A DNA stretch of 64,000 nt from Oligoflexia bacterium (GTDB taxonomy: Bacteria; Bdellovibrionota; UBA1018), in NCBI GenBank assembly GCA_014378465.1, contig JACMNQ010000025.1:45211-109210 (forward strand), given 5' to 3'. Under the pieces are notes generated by a model that worked only from the letters and a program-made list of their open reading frames with translations, was not told where the DNA came from and ran no database searches. A program made the translations under genes and the position numbers. The number at the start of each line of letters is the position of its first letter. The first letter of the stretch is position 1. This document shows positions 51,880 through 60,758 of the stretch, piece by piece.

Positions 51880-52727
51880 CTTGATGACCTTTCCCTGGTG
51901 TCGCGGTAATGGGGGTCATGCTCCATGACTTCCCGGTAGTAACCCACGGCGAATTCATTCCGCTGAAGGGCTTCATGGGCCCGGCCCATGAGGTAGATGA
52001 ATTCAACCTGATCGTCGGGCCTGACTTCCGAGTCACCCAGGATCAGTTCGAGAGTCAGAGTCGCTTCGAAAGCCTGACCCGATAGGATCATCGTGTATGC
52101 CAGGAGTGCAGTGGCGGGAAGCGCGTGCTCAGCACTCCGCTGCGCGACTCGAAACTGCCGCATCGAAAGTTCATGAAGGCCCATCTCGAGAAAAGCGATT
52201 CCGAGATCGAGGCGGTCGCGGGAGGAAGCGTTCAGGCACTCCACTTCGACTCGGTCTGAAAAGGCCTGCATTCCGGCTGAATCCTTGAAAAGGATGGCCA
52301 CTGGATCGACTTGCCCCTGACTCAGCTTCAGGTCGTGATCCAGTTTCTGCAAAATTTCGTCAGCATCGAAAGGGTCTGACTCCTCCGCGGGCTGGGGTCG
52401 GCTTTTTCTTCGGGAGCGAGCCGGTGAATCACTATTGAGGATCTGTTTGAGTTCGGTCTGACGAATTTCCTCGAGACGCTGAATCGCGGTCTTGTTGGAG
52501 GGCTCTTCGACCAGGACACGGTGCAAAATCTTCTTGGCTTCTTCGAAGAAGCCTTCGCCGAAAAGAATTCGCGCGCTTTGAAGTTGATCGTCAGCATTGA
52601 ACGCGTTGGAAACTTCCGGAGTCGGAGTCAGGGTCGTGCGCGTTTTCTCCAGGAGATCATCTCCAAGATCAACGAGTGTTTGAGTGGTGCGCTCCTGAGA
52701 ATCGCCCGGAAAACCCTTGGACTTCAT
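51837..52727 (-). CDS. TPR-repeat protein
   Basis: 296 residues, no signal peptide. Helix-pair repeats typical of TPRs are seen at about 55-90 (SARILFGEGFFEEAKKILHRVLVEEP) and 170-285 (LDLGIAFLEMGLHELSMRQF, LMGRAHEALQRNEFAVGYYREVMEHDP). They are separated by an Arg/Ser/Pro-rich linker. It probably acts as a cytoplasmic adaptor. It lies 10 bp after accC and overlaps tamB by 43 bp. A similar TPR gene ends the pilus group. Confidence 0.82.
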   Translation of the reverse strand: MKSKGFPGDSQERTTQTLVDLGDDLLEKTRTTLTPTPEVSNAFNADDQLQSARILFGEGFFEEAKKILHRVLVEEPSNKTAIQRLEEIRQTELKQILNSDSPARSRRKSRPQPAEESDPFDADEILQKLDHDLKLSQGQVDPVAILFKDSAGMQAFSDRVEVECLNASSRDRLDLGIAFLEMGLHELSMRQFRVAQRSAEHALPATALLAYTMILSGQAFEATLTLELILGDSEVRPDDQVEFIYLMGRAHEALQRNEFAVGYYREVMEHDPHYRDTRERSSRCETREKRALSKKP

Positions 52728-52737
52728 CTATACGATT

Positions 52738-54096
52738 TTACTCGTATTTCGGCAGGAACTCTTCCAAAAAGTGAGTGTCGTAATCTGCATCCCGGAACTT
52801 TTTGCTGGCCATGATTTTCCTGTGAAACGGAATATTCGTGTGAATGCCTTCGATCACGTATTCGTCAAGAGCCTGACGCATCTTCGCAATCGCTTCGTTC
52901 CGAGTGGGAGCATGGACAATCAGCTTGCCCAGCATCGAGTCGTAGTACGGAACCACTCGATATTGATCATAAACAAAGGAATCCACGCGCACGCCGAAAC
53001 CACCCGGCACGTGAAGTGCGGTGATCTTTCCTGGGGAGGGTGCGAAAGTGTCCGGATGCTCCGCATTGATCCGGCACTCGATCGAGTGCGAGCGGATCTG
53101 AATGTCAGCTTGCTTGATCGTCAATTTTTTGCCGGCAGCCGAACGAATCTGCTCCTTGACCAGGTCAATTCCGGTGACCATTTCGGTCACAGGATGCTCG
53201 ACCTGGATTCGCGTGTTCATTTCCATGAAATAAAAGTTCTTCTTTTCATCAACCAGAAACTCAACCGTACCGACATTCTCGTAATTGACGGCGTCACAGA
53301 GTTTCAGCGCAGCTTCGCCCATGGCCTTGCGGAGTTTCTCGTCTCCAACCGGACAGGGAGATTCTTCGACCAACTTCTGATGGCGTCTTTGAATCGTGCA
53401 GTCGCGTTCACCGAGATAAAGTCGGGTTCCAAACTTGTCGCAGAGAACCTGAATTTCGACGTGGCGTGGGTGCTCACAGTACTTTTCGATGTACATGGCA
53501 GGGTTGCCGAAAGCGGCACCGGCTTCGGCACTCACCCGCTCAAACGAACCACTGAGTTGCTGAGCATTGTAAACGATGTGAATCCCGCGGCCTCCCCCGC
53601 CGGCGGCGGCTTTGAGGATGACGGGATATCCGATTTTCTCAGCTTCGATGACAGCAGCTTCGACTCCGGGGACCGCTTCGGTCGTTCCAGGCAGCATGGG
53701 GACGCCCGCCGCTTTCGCGATGGCGCGCGCCCTCGTCTTTTCACCCATCGAGTGAAGATTCGAAACCGACGGCCCGATGAACGTCACCTTGCATTCCCCA
53801 CAAAGACGGGCAAATTCAGAGTTTTCTGAAAGAAAACCGTAACCCGGGTGAATCGCGTCGGCACCGGTGATGTCCGCGGCCGAAAGGATCGCGGCGATAT
53901 TCAGGTAACTCAGTTTCGACGGAGGGGGGCCAATGCAGACCGCTTCGTCAGCCAGCTTCACATGAAGGGAGTGCTCATCCGCAGTCGAATAGACGGCTAC
54001 GGTGGGAATACCCAGTTCGCGGCAGGCGCGGATCACGCGAAGAGCGATCTCTCCGCGATTCGCGATCAATACTTTTCTGAAAAGCGGAGAACTCAT
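52738..54096 (-). CDS. accC: Acetyl-CoA carboxylase, biotin carboxylase subunit
   Basis: 452 residues, the usual size. It carboxylates biotin on AccB using ATP and bicarbonate, the first step of fatty-acid synthesis. Segments include KVLIANRGEIALRVIRACRELGI, IHPGYGFLSENSEFA, the ATP-grasp loop KAAAGGGGRGI, VEIQVLCDKFGTRLYLGERDCTIQRRHQKL (read in part) and FYFMEMNTRIQVEHPVTEM. All catalytic features are present. It follows accB by six bases. Confidence 0.97.
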   Translation of the reverse strand: MSSPLFRKVLIANRGEIALRVIRACRELGIPTVAVYSTADEHSLHVKLADEAVCIGPPPSKLSYLNIAAILSAADITGADAIHPGYGFLSENSEFARLCGECKVTFIGPSVSNLHSMGEKTRARAIAKAAGVPMLPGTTEAVPGVEAAVIEAEKIGYPVILKAAAGGGGRGIHIVYNAQQLSGSFERVSAEAGAAFGNPAMYIEKYCEHPRHVEIQVLCDKFGTRLYLGERDCTIQRRHQKLVEESPCPVGDEKLRKAMGEAALKLCDAVNYENVGTVEFLVDEKKNFYFMEMNTRIQVEHPVTEMVTGIDLVKEQIRSAAGKKLTIKQADIQIRSHSIECRINAEHPDTFAPSPGKITALHVPGGFGVRVDSFVYDQYRVVPYYDSMLGKLIVHAPTRNEAIAKMRQALDEYVIEGIHTNIPFHRKIMASKKFRDADYDTHFLEEFLPKYE

Positions 54097-54102
54097 CTCT
54101 GC

Positions 54103-54678
54103 TCAGATCTCCACGATGAAGAGAGGTTCACCAAATTCAACCGGCTGGCCGTTTTCAACCTGAATGGAAACGATCTTGCCCGCCACTTCGGCTTCAATTT
54201 CATTCATGAGCTTCATCGCTTCAATGATGCACAAGGTATCTCCACGTTTCACGACTGAACCTTCACGCACATAGGCCTCGGAGCCAGGTGAGGCGGAACG
54301 ATAGAAAGTGCCGACGAAAGGAGAGAGAACCTGTTTCTGATTCGCAGGCAATCCGGTCTTGGCATCGAGCGCAGGTCCGGTCTTCGAAGCTTCGACCGCT
54401 GGACGCGAGCCACTTGAGACATTGGCTGCGGCCGACTGCGGGGCCGCCATCATCACCGAATGCCCCTGGTGAGGTGCGGCTTGAGCGACGAATGCCGCCT
54501 GAGTTCGGACATGAAAATTCTGTTCAGCGGTTTCCCACTGAAGTTCAGCCATCTGATACTGGCCCATGAGCTTGAAAAGCTTTTCAAGCTGCACGAGATC
54601 CAGTCCGGCTCTGGACTCCATACCCCTGGTTTCCCCGGTTTTGCGGGGCGCCTTCTTACTTGTTGGCTTTTTCGACAT
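54103..54678 (-). CDS. accB: Acetyl-CoA carboxylase biotin carboxyl carrier protein
   Basis: 191 residues. The C-terminal biotinyl domain has [14 protein letters not shown], with Lys156 as the biotinylation site, and the family 'thumb' region around [17 protein letters not shown]. The N-terminal domain is helical ([24 protein letters not shown]), followed by an Ala/Ser/Pro linker (75-115). The start at 54678 lies 23 bp inside the efp 3' end. An ATG at 54621 would trim 19 basic residues and is an alternative. Confidence 0.95.
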   Translation of the reverse strand: MSKKPTSKKAPRKTGETRGMESRAGLDLVQLEKLFKLMGQYQMAELQWETAEQNFHVRTQAAFVAQAAPHQGHSVMMAAPQSAAANVSSGSRPAVEASKTGPALDAKTGLPANQKQVLSPFVGTFYRSASPGSEAYVREGSVVKRGDTLCIIEAMKLMNEIEAEVAGKIVSIQVENGQPVEFGEPLFIVEI

Positions 54679-55219
54679 AGGAGTAATCGCGGGTGTCGAC
54701 TTTGATCAGATCATCTTCTTTACAGTGGAAAGGCACGTTGACCGTGGCTCCCGTTTCCAGCTTGGCTGGCTTGGTTCCACCGGTGACGGTGTCGCCTTTT
54801 GCAGAAGGTTCCGTTTCAACGATCTTCAGAACGACGAAAGTCGGAAGCTCAACGCCGATCGGACGCTCGTTGTAATACATGATCTTGATCGTGAGATTCT
54901 CTTTCAGGAAATCCTTGTTGTCGCCCAGGGACTCCGGTGAGAGGGCAACCTGGTCGTAATTCGCCTGATTCATGAAATGGTATCCTTCAGCATCTCTGTA
55001 AAGAAACTGCATTTCTCTTTCTTCAGTGTCCGCACGATCGAGCTTGTCGCCCGAAGTGATCGTGCGCTCGAGAATGTTCTGATTGAGCATGTTCTTGAGC
55101 TTGGTGCGCGTGAACGCGCGACCTTTCCCTGGACTCACATGCTGGAAATCAATGATTTCGTACGGGACACCTTCGATCTCAACTTTGAGACCTTTGCGGA
55201 ACTGATTCGTTGGATACAT
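54656..55219 (-). CDS. efp: Translation elongation factor P
   Basis: 187 residues, the family norm. It relieves ribosome stalling at polyproline. The N-terminal KOW-like domain has [16 protein letters not shown], where Lys32 in the PGKG loop sits at the position modified in other species. The two OB domains follow, and the end [12 protein letters not shown] is typical. No epmA/epmB modification genes are in the window. Pro-rich proteins nearby (membrane protein 14138, PilQ linker, Fic PPPPP) would be candidates to need it. Confidence 0.97.
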   Translation of the reverse strand: MYPTNQFRKGLKVEIEGVPYEIIDFQHVSPGKGRAFTRTKLKNMLNQNILERTITSGDKLDRADTEEREMQFLYRDAEGYHFMNQANYDQVALSPESLGDNKDFLKENLTIKIMYYNERPIGVELPTFVVLKIVETEPSAKGDTVTGGTKPAKLETGATVNVPFHCKEDDLIKVDTRDYSYVEKANK

Positions 55220-55342
55220 AGGGTTCGAGCAGTATCACGGCATTCTCGATTTAGGCAAGTTTAGGAAAGCGGTGAGCGGACACGAAGCGAGGTGCGTCAC
55301 TGTGAGCGGCCAAAAAGCGATTTAACAATTTTACTGAGCGCG

Positions 55343-55948
55343 TTAACCGGAGTGCCGAGTGCGGTAGCGTTCCACTCTCATCAGAAGATTCTGAAGGGTC
55401 TCGATCTTGTGGATCCATTGTTCTCTTTTGAGGCCTGGATCCCCTTCGATCGCTTCCTGAGCGTTGCGAATGGAGTAGTCAGGCAGAGGCGCCGGCTTCG
55501 GGTCGGTTCGAAGCACGAGAGTGCCCTGCTCATAGGCCTGCGCTTCAAGTTCTTTCACGATCCTGCCGGTCTCGACATCCTCGGGACTGAAATACAGCAG
55601 CATTTTGTAAGCGCTCAAGGCATCAGCCACTCGGCCCAGCATGAGGCAGGATTCAGCGAAGAGTCTCTGGGCCACCAGATTGTCGGGCACATCCTGAATG
55701 ACTGGATTGAGTTCTTCGACGACTTCGGAGTACAGTTTCTTGTCGAACAGCGCGCGAGCGAGAGCGACACGGCCCCCGATGAAACCCGGGTGCACGCGCA
55801 GTCCTTCGCGTGCGATCTCAATTGCCTCATCCACGAGTCCCGACTTCCGATAAGCTTCGGCGAGAGGAGCGAACACTCTCGACGTGGGATCCTGCTGATA
55901 CTTCTTCAGGTAGTCATAGATGATGGGCGAAAAATTCGGCTTGGCCAT
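55343..55948 (-). CDS. TPR-repeat protein at the end of the pilus operon
   Basis: 201 residues, no signal peptide or lipobox. Three or more TPR-like helix pairs span 5-130 (FAPLAEAYRKSGLVDEAIEIAREGLRVHPG, ARALFDKKLYSEVVEELNPV, FAESCLMLGRVADALSAYKMLL, read in parts). The C-terminal part is Pro-rich then helical. Its start is 5 bp after the pilQ stop. PilF/Tgl-type pilotins that assemble secretin are also TPR proteins but are lipoproteins; this one lacks an export signal, so a cytoplasmic or inner-membrane role is more likely. Confidence 0.8.
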   Translation of the reverse strand: MAKPNFSPIIYDYLKKYQQDPTSRVFAPLAEAYRKSGLVDEAIEIAREGLRVHPGFIGGRVALARALFDKKLYSEVVEELNPVIQDVPDNLVAQRLFAESCLMLGRVADALSAYKMLLYFSPEDVETGRIVKELEAQAYEQGTLVLRTDPKPAPLPDYSIRNAQEAIEGDPGLKREQWIHKIETLQNLLMRVERYRTRHSG

Positions 55949-55953
55949 TTTTC

Positions 55954-57843
55954 TTATCCCGAGATTCCGGATTCTTTTTCATTCAGAATTCGAGGCGTGA
56001 TGAAGATGAAGAGTTCACCACGGGTCGTGTCGACCTTCTCAGACCCGAACAGCGCTCCGATGATCGGGATTTTTCTGAGGTAAGGAATGCCGGAAGAACG
56101 CTTTGAGTCTGATTGCGTATAAATGCCTCCAATGACGAGAGTTCCACCGCTTTCTGTCACCACCTGAGTGATGATGTTACGAGTTGCAATCCCCTGCTGA
56201 TCGGCACCACCGCCCACGAGTCCCTGAGGAGTGTCGTTGGTCACTTTGATTTCCATCAGGACGTTCCCATCATTGGTCACGGTCGGCTTCACTTCGAGAC
56301 TCAGCAGGGCTTCCTGCACGCTCGAAGTGTTGATCGTGGCGCCGTTCTGAACTGAAGTGCTGGGTATGAGCACCGGTGTACCTTGAACGATTTTTGCAGT
56401 TTCCTTGTTCAAGACGACCGTTTTCGGAGACGAAACGATTTTGACCTGGTTTTCGCTTTCAGCGACGTTGATCAGGCTCGAAAGAAGACCGCCATCGAGA
56501 AAGGAGATATTCCCTGCAAGGCCGAACAATCCACCTCCCACGCTGGATGCCGTGCTCGCCGAACCTAAAAGTGAGCTCGAGAAATCGACGCCATTTGCAG
56601 CGGCGACTTGAGTGACGCTTCCTGCTTTGCGACCGATCCCGATTTTGCCGTTGAAGGACTTTCCGAAGCCCTCCTGCGCATCCACGATTTTCGCTTCAAT
56701 CAGAATCTGAGGGGTCTGAGTATCCAAAAGCTCGATCAGCTTCTTCATGCGCTCGACATTGTCAGCCAAGTCACGCACGACGATGCTGTTCGTGCGTTCG
56801 TCCACCTGAATCAAGCTCTGAGCGTTGGCATCGGGGGTTGCCCCACCATTCAGTGAGTTTCCGAATTTTGTAAGAATCGCCACAAGCACGGCAGGCTTGG
56901 CATAGCTGATCGGAAAAATTCGGGTGACTCGAGGGGCAGTCGCGTCGCTTGCTTTCTTGGCCTTGAGCAGCTCCTCTTTCTGAGAAGTGAGATTCGCCAG
57001 CGTCGAAATTCTCAGGACGTTGCCGTTTCGTTCCGCACCGAGACGGAGCGTCCCGAGAACGGTGTCGAGCGCCAGATCCCACGGAACGTCCACCAGAGAA
57101 AGGGTCAGCTTGCCTTTGACTTCGTCTCCCATGATGATGTTGAAACCGCTGGCCTCACCGATCAGACGAAAGACGTCGACGGCTTCAGCGTCTCGCACCT
57201 GAAGCGTGATGTGCTTGCCGATGAACTTCTTGCTCTCCTGAGAGCTTGCAAAATCAGAGAGCTTGTCAATTTCCTTCGAACCTTTCGCGGCTGAAGCCGG
57301 AGTGAGAGGTGCGCCTGCGGGCGCGAGCGGATCCAGGCCCATTTCATTACCGGTTGCCGGACCGGTTGCCGGCCCCGTTGCCGCAAGTGGATCCGCTGCA
57401 GTCGAGTTCTGCGCGGAATTGCTGGACTGAGTTGAAGGAATGCTCAGGCGGATCTGTTTGCCGTTTTGGGAAACAGTCGTCGTCACGGCGTCTCTGAGCT
57501 GGACCACGACTCGTACGGTGTCCTGACCCTCGACCTGGTAAGGGCTGACAAGGCTCACCTTGCTGTCGAAGGAAGAGGTGTCGAGTCTCAGTCCGGCGTT
57601 CTTGTTCGCGAGTTTGGCACCCTTGATGTCGATGACGACCTGTCGATCCTGAGTGTTGTCACTCTTCTCAAAAGTCAGAGGTCCGTCCCCGGTGATGACG
57701 ACTTCATTGGGGTTTTTCGTGCCGATGAATTCGACTTTCGTCACATTGGCAGTGTCAGCCGCGCCCGCTGACGGACTCAGGGAGAAAACGACGGCGGAAA
57801 CCAGGGTGGCCAGGCTGGCCCGGCGAATCGAATGAATTTTCAT
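55954..57843 (-). CDS. pilQ: Type IV pilus secretin PilQ
   Basis: 629 residues with a signal peptide ending AGAA (about 29). An AMIN domain (30-150, peptidoglycan binding) is followed by a Pro/Ala/Thr linker with TGPA repeats. STN/N0 (ITLQVRDAEAVDVFRLIGEASGFNIIMGDEV in part) and N1 domains (RVTRIFPISYA, VDERTNSIVVRDL) come next. The secretin core includes KIVSSPKTVVLNKETA, GTPVLIP and the C-terminal TLVIGGIYTQ. The secretin forms the outer-membrane pore for the pilus. It is 59 bp after pilP. Confidence 0.94.
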   Translation of the reverse strand: MKIHSIRRASLATLVSAVVFSLSPSAGAADTANVTKVEFIGTKNPNEVVITGDGPLTFEKSDNTQDRQVVIDIKGAKLANKNAGLRLDTSSFDSKVSLVSPYQVEGQDTVRVVVQLRDAVTTTVSQNGKQIRLSIPSTQSSNSAQNSTAADPLAATGPATGPATGNEMGLDPLAPAGAPLTPASAAKGSKEIDKLSDFASSQESKKFIGKHITLQVRDAEAVDVFRLIGEASGFNIIMGDEVKGKLTLSLVDVPWDLALDTVLGTLRLGAERNGNVLRISTLANLTSQKEELLKAKKASDATAPRVTRIFPISYAKPAVLVAILTKFGNSLNGGATPDANAQSLIQVDERTNSIVVRDLADNVERMKKLIELLDTQTPQILIEAKIVDAQEGFGKSFNGKIGIGRKAGSVTQVAAANGVDFSSSLLGSASTASSVGGGLFGLAGNISFLDGGLLSSLINVAESENQVKIVSSPKTVVLNKETAKIVQGTPVLIPSTSVQNGATINTSSVQEALLSLEVKPTVTNDGNVLMEIKVTNDTPQGLVGGGADQQGIATRNIITQVVTESGGTLVIGGIYTQSDSKRSSGIPYLRKIPIIGALFGSEKVDTTRGELFIFITPRILNEKESGISG

Positions 57844-57902
57844 ATCTCGTCTTCCTTGACTTGAAATGGACTTGAGCCTGAATCGGGCACTTCAAACTGC
57901 CG

Positions 57903-58289
57903 CTATTTTGAAACGAGTTGCAGTTCCGTATCTATATTCTCTTCCTGTCCGAGGATATTGACAATCTTTTCACGCACTAAGATGGTTTCGGTGGTGATTT
58001 TTCTGATCACGCCTTCACGAATCCCCATCTTCATGCTCTCGTAGACGAAATAAGTCCTGCCGTCCGGGGCCTTGACCATCGCACGCATCTTCTCAGGCCC
58101 GGTCAGGACGCCCACCATCTTGTAATCCGTGGTCGGAAACTTCTCGAGTTCGGACTTGATCGCGATTTTGGTCTTGGGCATTTCAGGACGTTTGAAAGGA
58201 TCCCGGACCGTCAAAAGTTCGGCGGGCGGAGGCTCGGAAGCAAAGCTCACACTCGTCACCAGCAGGAAAGTTAAAATGAGGTGTTTCAT
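57903..58289 (-). CDS. pilP: Type IV pilus assembly protein PilP (non-lipoprotein form)
   Basis: 128 residues with a short signal peptide (MKHLILTFLLVTSVSFAS). The PilP domain is seen in VRDPFKRPEMP, YKMVGVLTGPEKMRAMVKAPDGRTYFV and VREGVIRKI-like GIREGVIRKIT. PilP links the PilNO inner-membrane ring to PilQ. In most species it is lipidated on a Cys after the signal peptide; here no Cys is present there, so it should be soluble in the periplasm. It starts directly after the pilO stop. Confidence 0.88.
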   Translation of the reverse strand: MKHLILTFLLVTSVSFASEPPPAELLTVRDPFKRPEMPKTKIAIKSELEKFPTTDYKMVGVLTGPEKMRAMVKAPDGRTYFVYESMKMGIREGVIRKITTETILVREKIVNILGQEENIDTELQLVSK

Positions 58290-58997
58290 TCACGCACCTC
58301 CATTGGCTGGAGGTACACCCGGCTGCAGGACCGGTTTTCCTCCCGGCGTAGCGGGCACTTTTCCCGCAGGAACGGGAGGAGGCACCACAGGGGGAAGAAC
58401 CCCGACGTTATCTTCGGCCGTGGAAATGTAGTAGTAAGTCTTGATTTCGATATTCCCCACCAGCTCAATGAATTTACCGGTATTTCCGGATTTCGGCTTC
58501 ATCGTGAAGTCGTCAACACGCACGATCTTCTGGGCCTGAGACATCCGGTCCAGAAACACGAGCAGCTGGACGTAGACTCCCTGGAAACTCAGGTCAAACG
58601 CCTGTTCCGCGTAATACTTCTGCTTCGTGAGTTTGGTGGGCTTCAGTGCCACGACGCTCAATCCCACTTTTTTCGCTTCGGTCACGATGAGCTTCATGAA
58701 CGAGGGGACATCGAGACTGTCACTCACGGACGTCTTGAGCTCCCCGAGCTGACCCGCGTACCGGCGAAGCTCCGCTTTCTTCGCTTCGAGGGTCTTGAAG
58801 AAATCTTCCGCCTTCTTGATCTTGCCCTGAAGGTCGCTGACCTGAGTCTGAAGAGTGACAATCTCGGCTTTCTTCATGTTGAGCGGAGACTCGGGACTGT
58901 TCTCAAACGTGTAATAGTCGTAACCGTAAAAGGCCGCAACCAGAACAAACAGTCCCCAGATCAATTTTTTGATCAATTGTGGTTTATCGTCGCCCAT
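58290..58997 (-). CDS. pilO: Type IV pilus assembly protein PilO
   Basis: 235 residues. One transmembrane helix (about 9-27, KKLIWGLFVLVAAFYGYDYY) is followed by a coiled coil (40-85) and a periplasmic ferredoxin-like domain (AFDLSFQGVYVQLLVFLDRMSQAQKIVRVDDFTM in part). It ends in a Pro/Gly/Val-rich tail (VLPPVVPPPVPAGKVPATP) of about 35 residues, longer than usual. It pairs with PilN in the alignment complex. It lies six bases after pilN. Confidence 0.9.
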   Translation of the reverse strand: MGDDKPQLIKKLIWGLFVLVAAFYGYDYYTFENSPESPLNMKKAEIVTLQTQVSDLQGKIKKAEDFFKTLEAKKAELRRYAGQLGELKTSVSDSLDVPSFMKLIVTEAKKVGLSVVALKPTKLTKQKYYAEQAFDLSFQGVYVQLLVFLDRMSQAQKIVRVDDFTMKPKSGNTGKFIELVGNIEIKTYYYISTAEDNVGVLPPVVPPPVPAGKVPATPGGKPVLQPGVPPANGGA

Positions 58998-59003
58998 AGC
59001 CCA

Positions 59004-59612
59004 TCATCTTCTTTTCGCTTCGAGGTCAAAGGTTGCAATCTCTCCGTTGACCGGGTCTTTGACCGACTGAGTGCTCTTGAGAGTCAGGTCCTTGAAGTAG
59101 ATATTCTCGCCCAGACCCTTCATGAAATCGGAAACCTGAGTGAAGCCCGAGGAAGCGCCCTTGATGGTGATACTCTGATCCTTGACCTGAAATTCCGTCA
59201 GCCAGACTTCCGGCGGGATGGACGTCGAAAGGCTGATGAGAAATTTCGGAGGAATCGTCCGGTCATTCATGAGCTTCTGGATCGTGTCCATCTTGGACTT
59301 CAGTGTCAGCTCGTCGGCATCCAGCGCCTTCTTCAGCGGCTCGTACCCTTTGGTTTTGCCGAGATCCGCCTGAAGCTTCTTCTGTCGGGTCTCGAGAAGA
59401 GAGACCTCCATTTCGAGCTTGCCGATTTCCTGATCTTTATAGGCCTGGACCGCCATCTGCCCGAAGATCCCGGTGGCCACGAGAAGTGCGACGAGCGGCC
59501 AGGGAAGGGTCTTGATGAAATCCGTATTCACGCTGAGGCCACTCAGCGCGGACTTGGATTCGCTGCTTCCGATCACGGGCTGCTTGAGGAGCGCGAGGTT
59601 GATCTTGATCAT
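59004..59612 (-). CDS. pilN: Type IV pilus assembly protein PilN
   Basis: 202 residues. The cytoplasmic N-terminus has MIKINLALLKQP, a form of the INLL peptide that binds PilM. A transmembrane helix (about 36-54, WPLVALLVATGIFGQMAV), a coiled coil and a small periplasmic domain follow (PPKFLISLSTSIPPEVWLTEFQV in part). Its ATG overlaps the pilM stop by 4 bp. Confidence 0.9.
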   Translation of the reverse strand: MIKINLALLKQPVIGSSESKSALSGLSVNTDFIKTLPWPLVALLVATGIFGQMAVQAYKDQEIGKLEMEVSLLETRQKKLQADLGKTKGYEPLKKALDADELTLKSKMDTIQKLMNDRTIPPKFLISLSTSIPPEVWLTEFQVKDQSITIKGASSGFTQVSDFMKGLGENIYFKDLTLKSTQSVKDPVNGEIATFDLEAKRR

Positions 59613-60709
59613 CGGGCGCCCGCTCTCAGAGCCAGGCCGATGGGAACCGCTGCAAGGGGACCGATTTCAGCGATATACTCAGGGCTGAAGACGGCCGGGT
59701 CATAGGAGATGGCGTTGAAGGGGTTGAGAATCTGAGTGGGTAAACCGACTTTGTCCTCCACCAGACGGGAGAGTTCAGGGATCTTGGAACTGCCGCCGCC
59801 GAGCAGAATGAATTCAACGGGAGCCCCCGATGAAGAGGCGTTGTAGAAATCGAGGGCTCTGCGAATCTCGACCGCGAAATTGTCGGCCATGACGCCCATG
59901 AGATCACTCACTTCCTGAGGCATCCCGGTCGCATGACCGCTGACTTTGAGACTCTCAGCATCCACGAAGGAGAGATTCAGGTGCTTTTCAATTTCAGCCG
60001 TGAGGTTTCGACCTCCCAGCGAAGTGTCTTTCGTGTAGACCGGCACTCCCCCATGAACGACGACGATCTTGATCGAGGTGGCGCCGATGTCCACGATGGC
60101 GACCGCCTTCGAAGGATCCATGGGGTAATTGGCTTCGAAGACATTCTGAAGCGCGAAGAATTCCGTATCCATGATCTTGGGTTTGAGCCCCGCGTCCAGG
60201 ATGCAGTTCATGTAAGTGTCCAGGACCGACTTCTTCACCGCGACCAGAATCACGTCGGTCTTGTTGTCCTTGCCACGCGAGAGGACCTGAAAGTCCATGA
60301 CCACTTCCTGGGCATCGAACGGAAGGTACTGCTCAGCTTCCCAGAAGATCGAATCCTGCAGCTCGCTGATCTTGGGCACTTCGACCATCATGCGTTTGAT
60401 GATCAGAGAGGTTCCCGCCATGGCGCTGCAGACCTGCTTGGACTTGAGCTTCATCTTGGAAGGATCGATCAGTGCCTTGATGCTCTCGACCACGGAAATG
60501 TGATTGATGATCTCGCGATTGGAGAGGGCATCATCAGGCAGAGGAACCATGGCGAAATGCTGCAGCTTCCAGGTCTTCTTCACCTTCTGGAGCTCCACGA
60601 GCTTGATCGAGGACGAGCCGATGCTCAGGCCGATAGCGCTTCCGCTACCGCCGGTGAATGAGGCCAAGGCATCTGACAATTTGGAAAAAAGTGGGGCATT
60701 GCCGCCCAT
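59609..60709 (-). CDS. pilM: Type IV pilus assembly protein PilM (actin-like ATPase)
   Basis: 366 residues. It has the FtsA/actin-like fold, with phosphate-1 loop AIGLSIGSSSIKLVEL, VAIVDIGATSIKIVVV, and the adenosine motif FILLGGGSSKIPELSRLV. It is cytoplasmic and binds the PilN N-terminus, linking the pilus motor to the PilNOPQ channel. It is first of the pilM-N-O-P-Q run and about 50 bp downstream of the pseudopilin-like gene. Confidence 0.95.
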   Translation of the reverse strand: MGGNAPLFSKLSDALASFTGGSGSAIGLSIGSSSIKLVELQKVKKTWKLQHFAMVPLPDDALSNREIINHISVVESIKALIDPSKMKLKSKQVCSAMAGTSLIIKRMMVEVPKISELQDSIFWEAEQYLPFDAQEVVMDFQVLSRGKDNKTDVILVAVKKSVLDTYMNCILDAGLKPKIMDTEFFALQNVFEANYPMDPSKAVAIVDIGATSIKIVVVHGGVPVYTKDTSLGGRNLTAEIEKHLNLSFVDAESLKVSGHATGMPQEVSDLMGVMADNFAVEIRRALDFYNASSSGAPVEFILLGGGSSKIPELSRLVEDKVGLPTQILNPFNAISYDPAVFSPEYIAEIGPLAAVPIGLALRAGAR

Positions 60710-60758
60710 TCAAGCTCCTCGCAGACTTAAATTCTACATGCCTGTAGAAAAGGGTCAA

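Noticed and set aside
52717..53829. 370-codon plus-strand frame opposite accC
   Set aside because: AccC is unmistakable on the minus strand; the antisense frame has no motif or initiation signal.
55220..55342. Repeated GTGAGCGG near the efp promoter region
   Set aside because: Only two 8-bp copies with no symmetry or clear spacing; could be chance in a GC-rich gap.
58281..59705. 474-codon plus-strand frame opposite pilO-pilN
   Set aside because: Antisense shadow spanning two well-supported genes and their junction, which a real gene would be unlikely to do.
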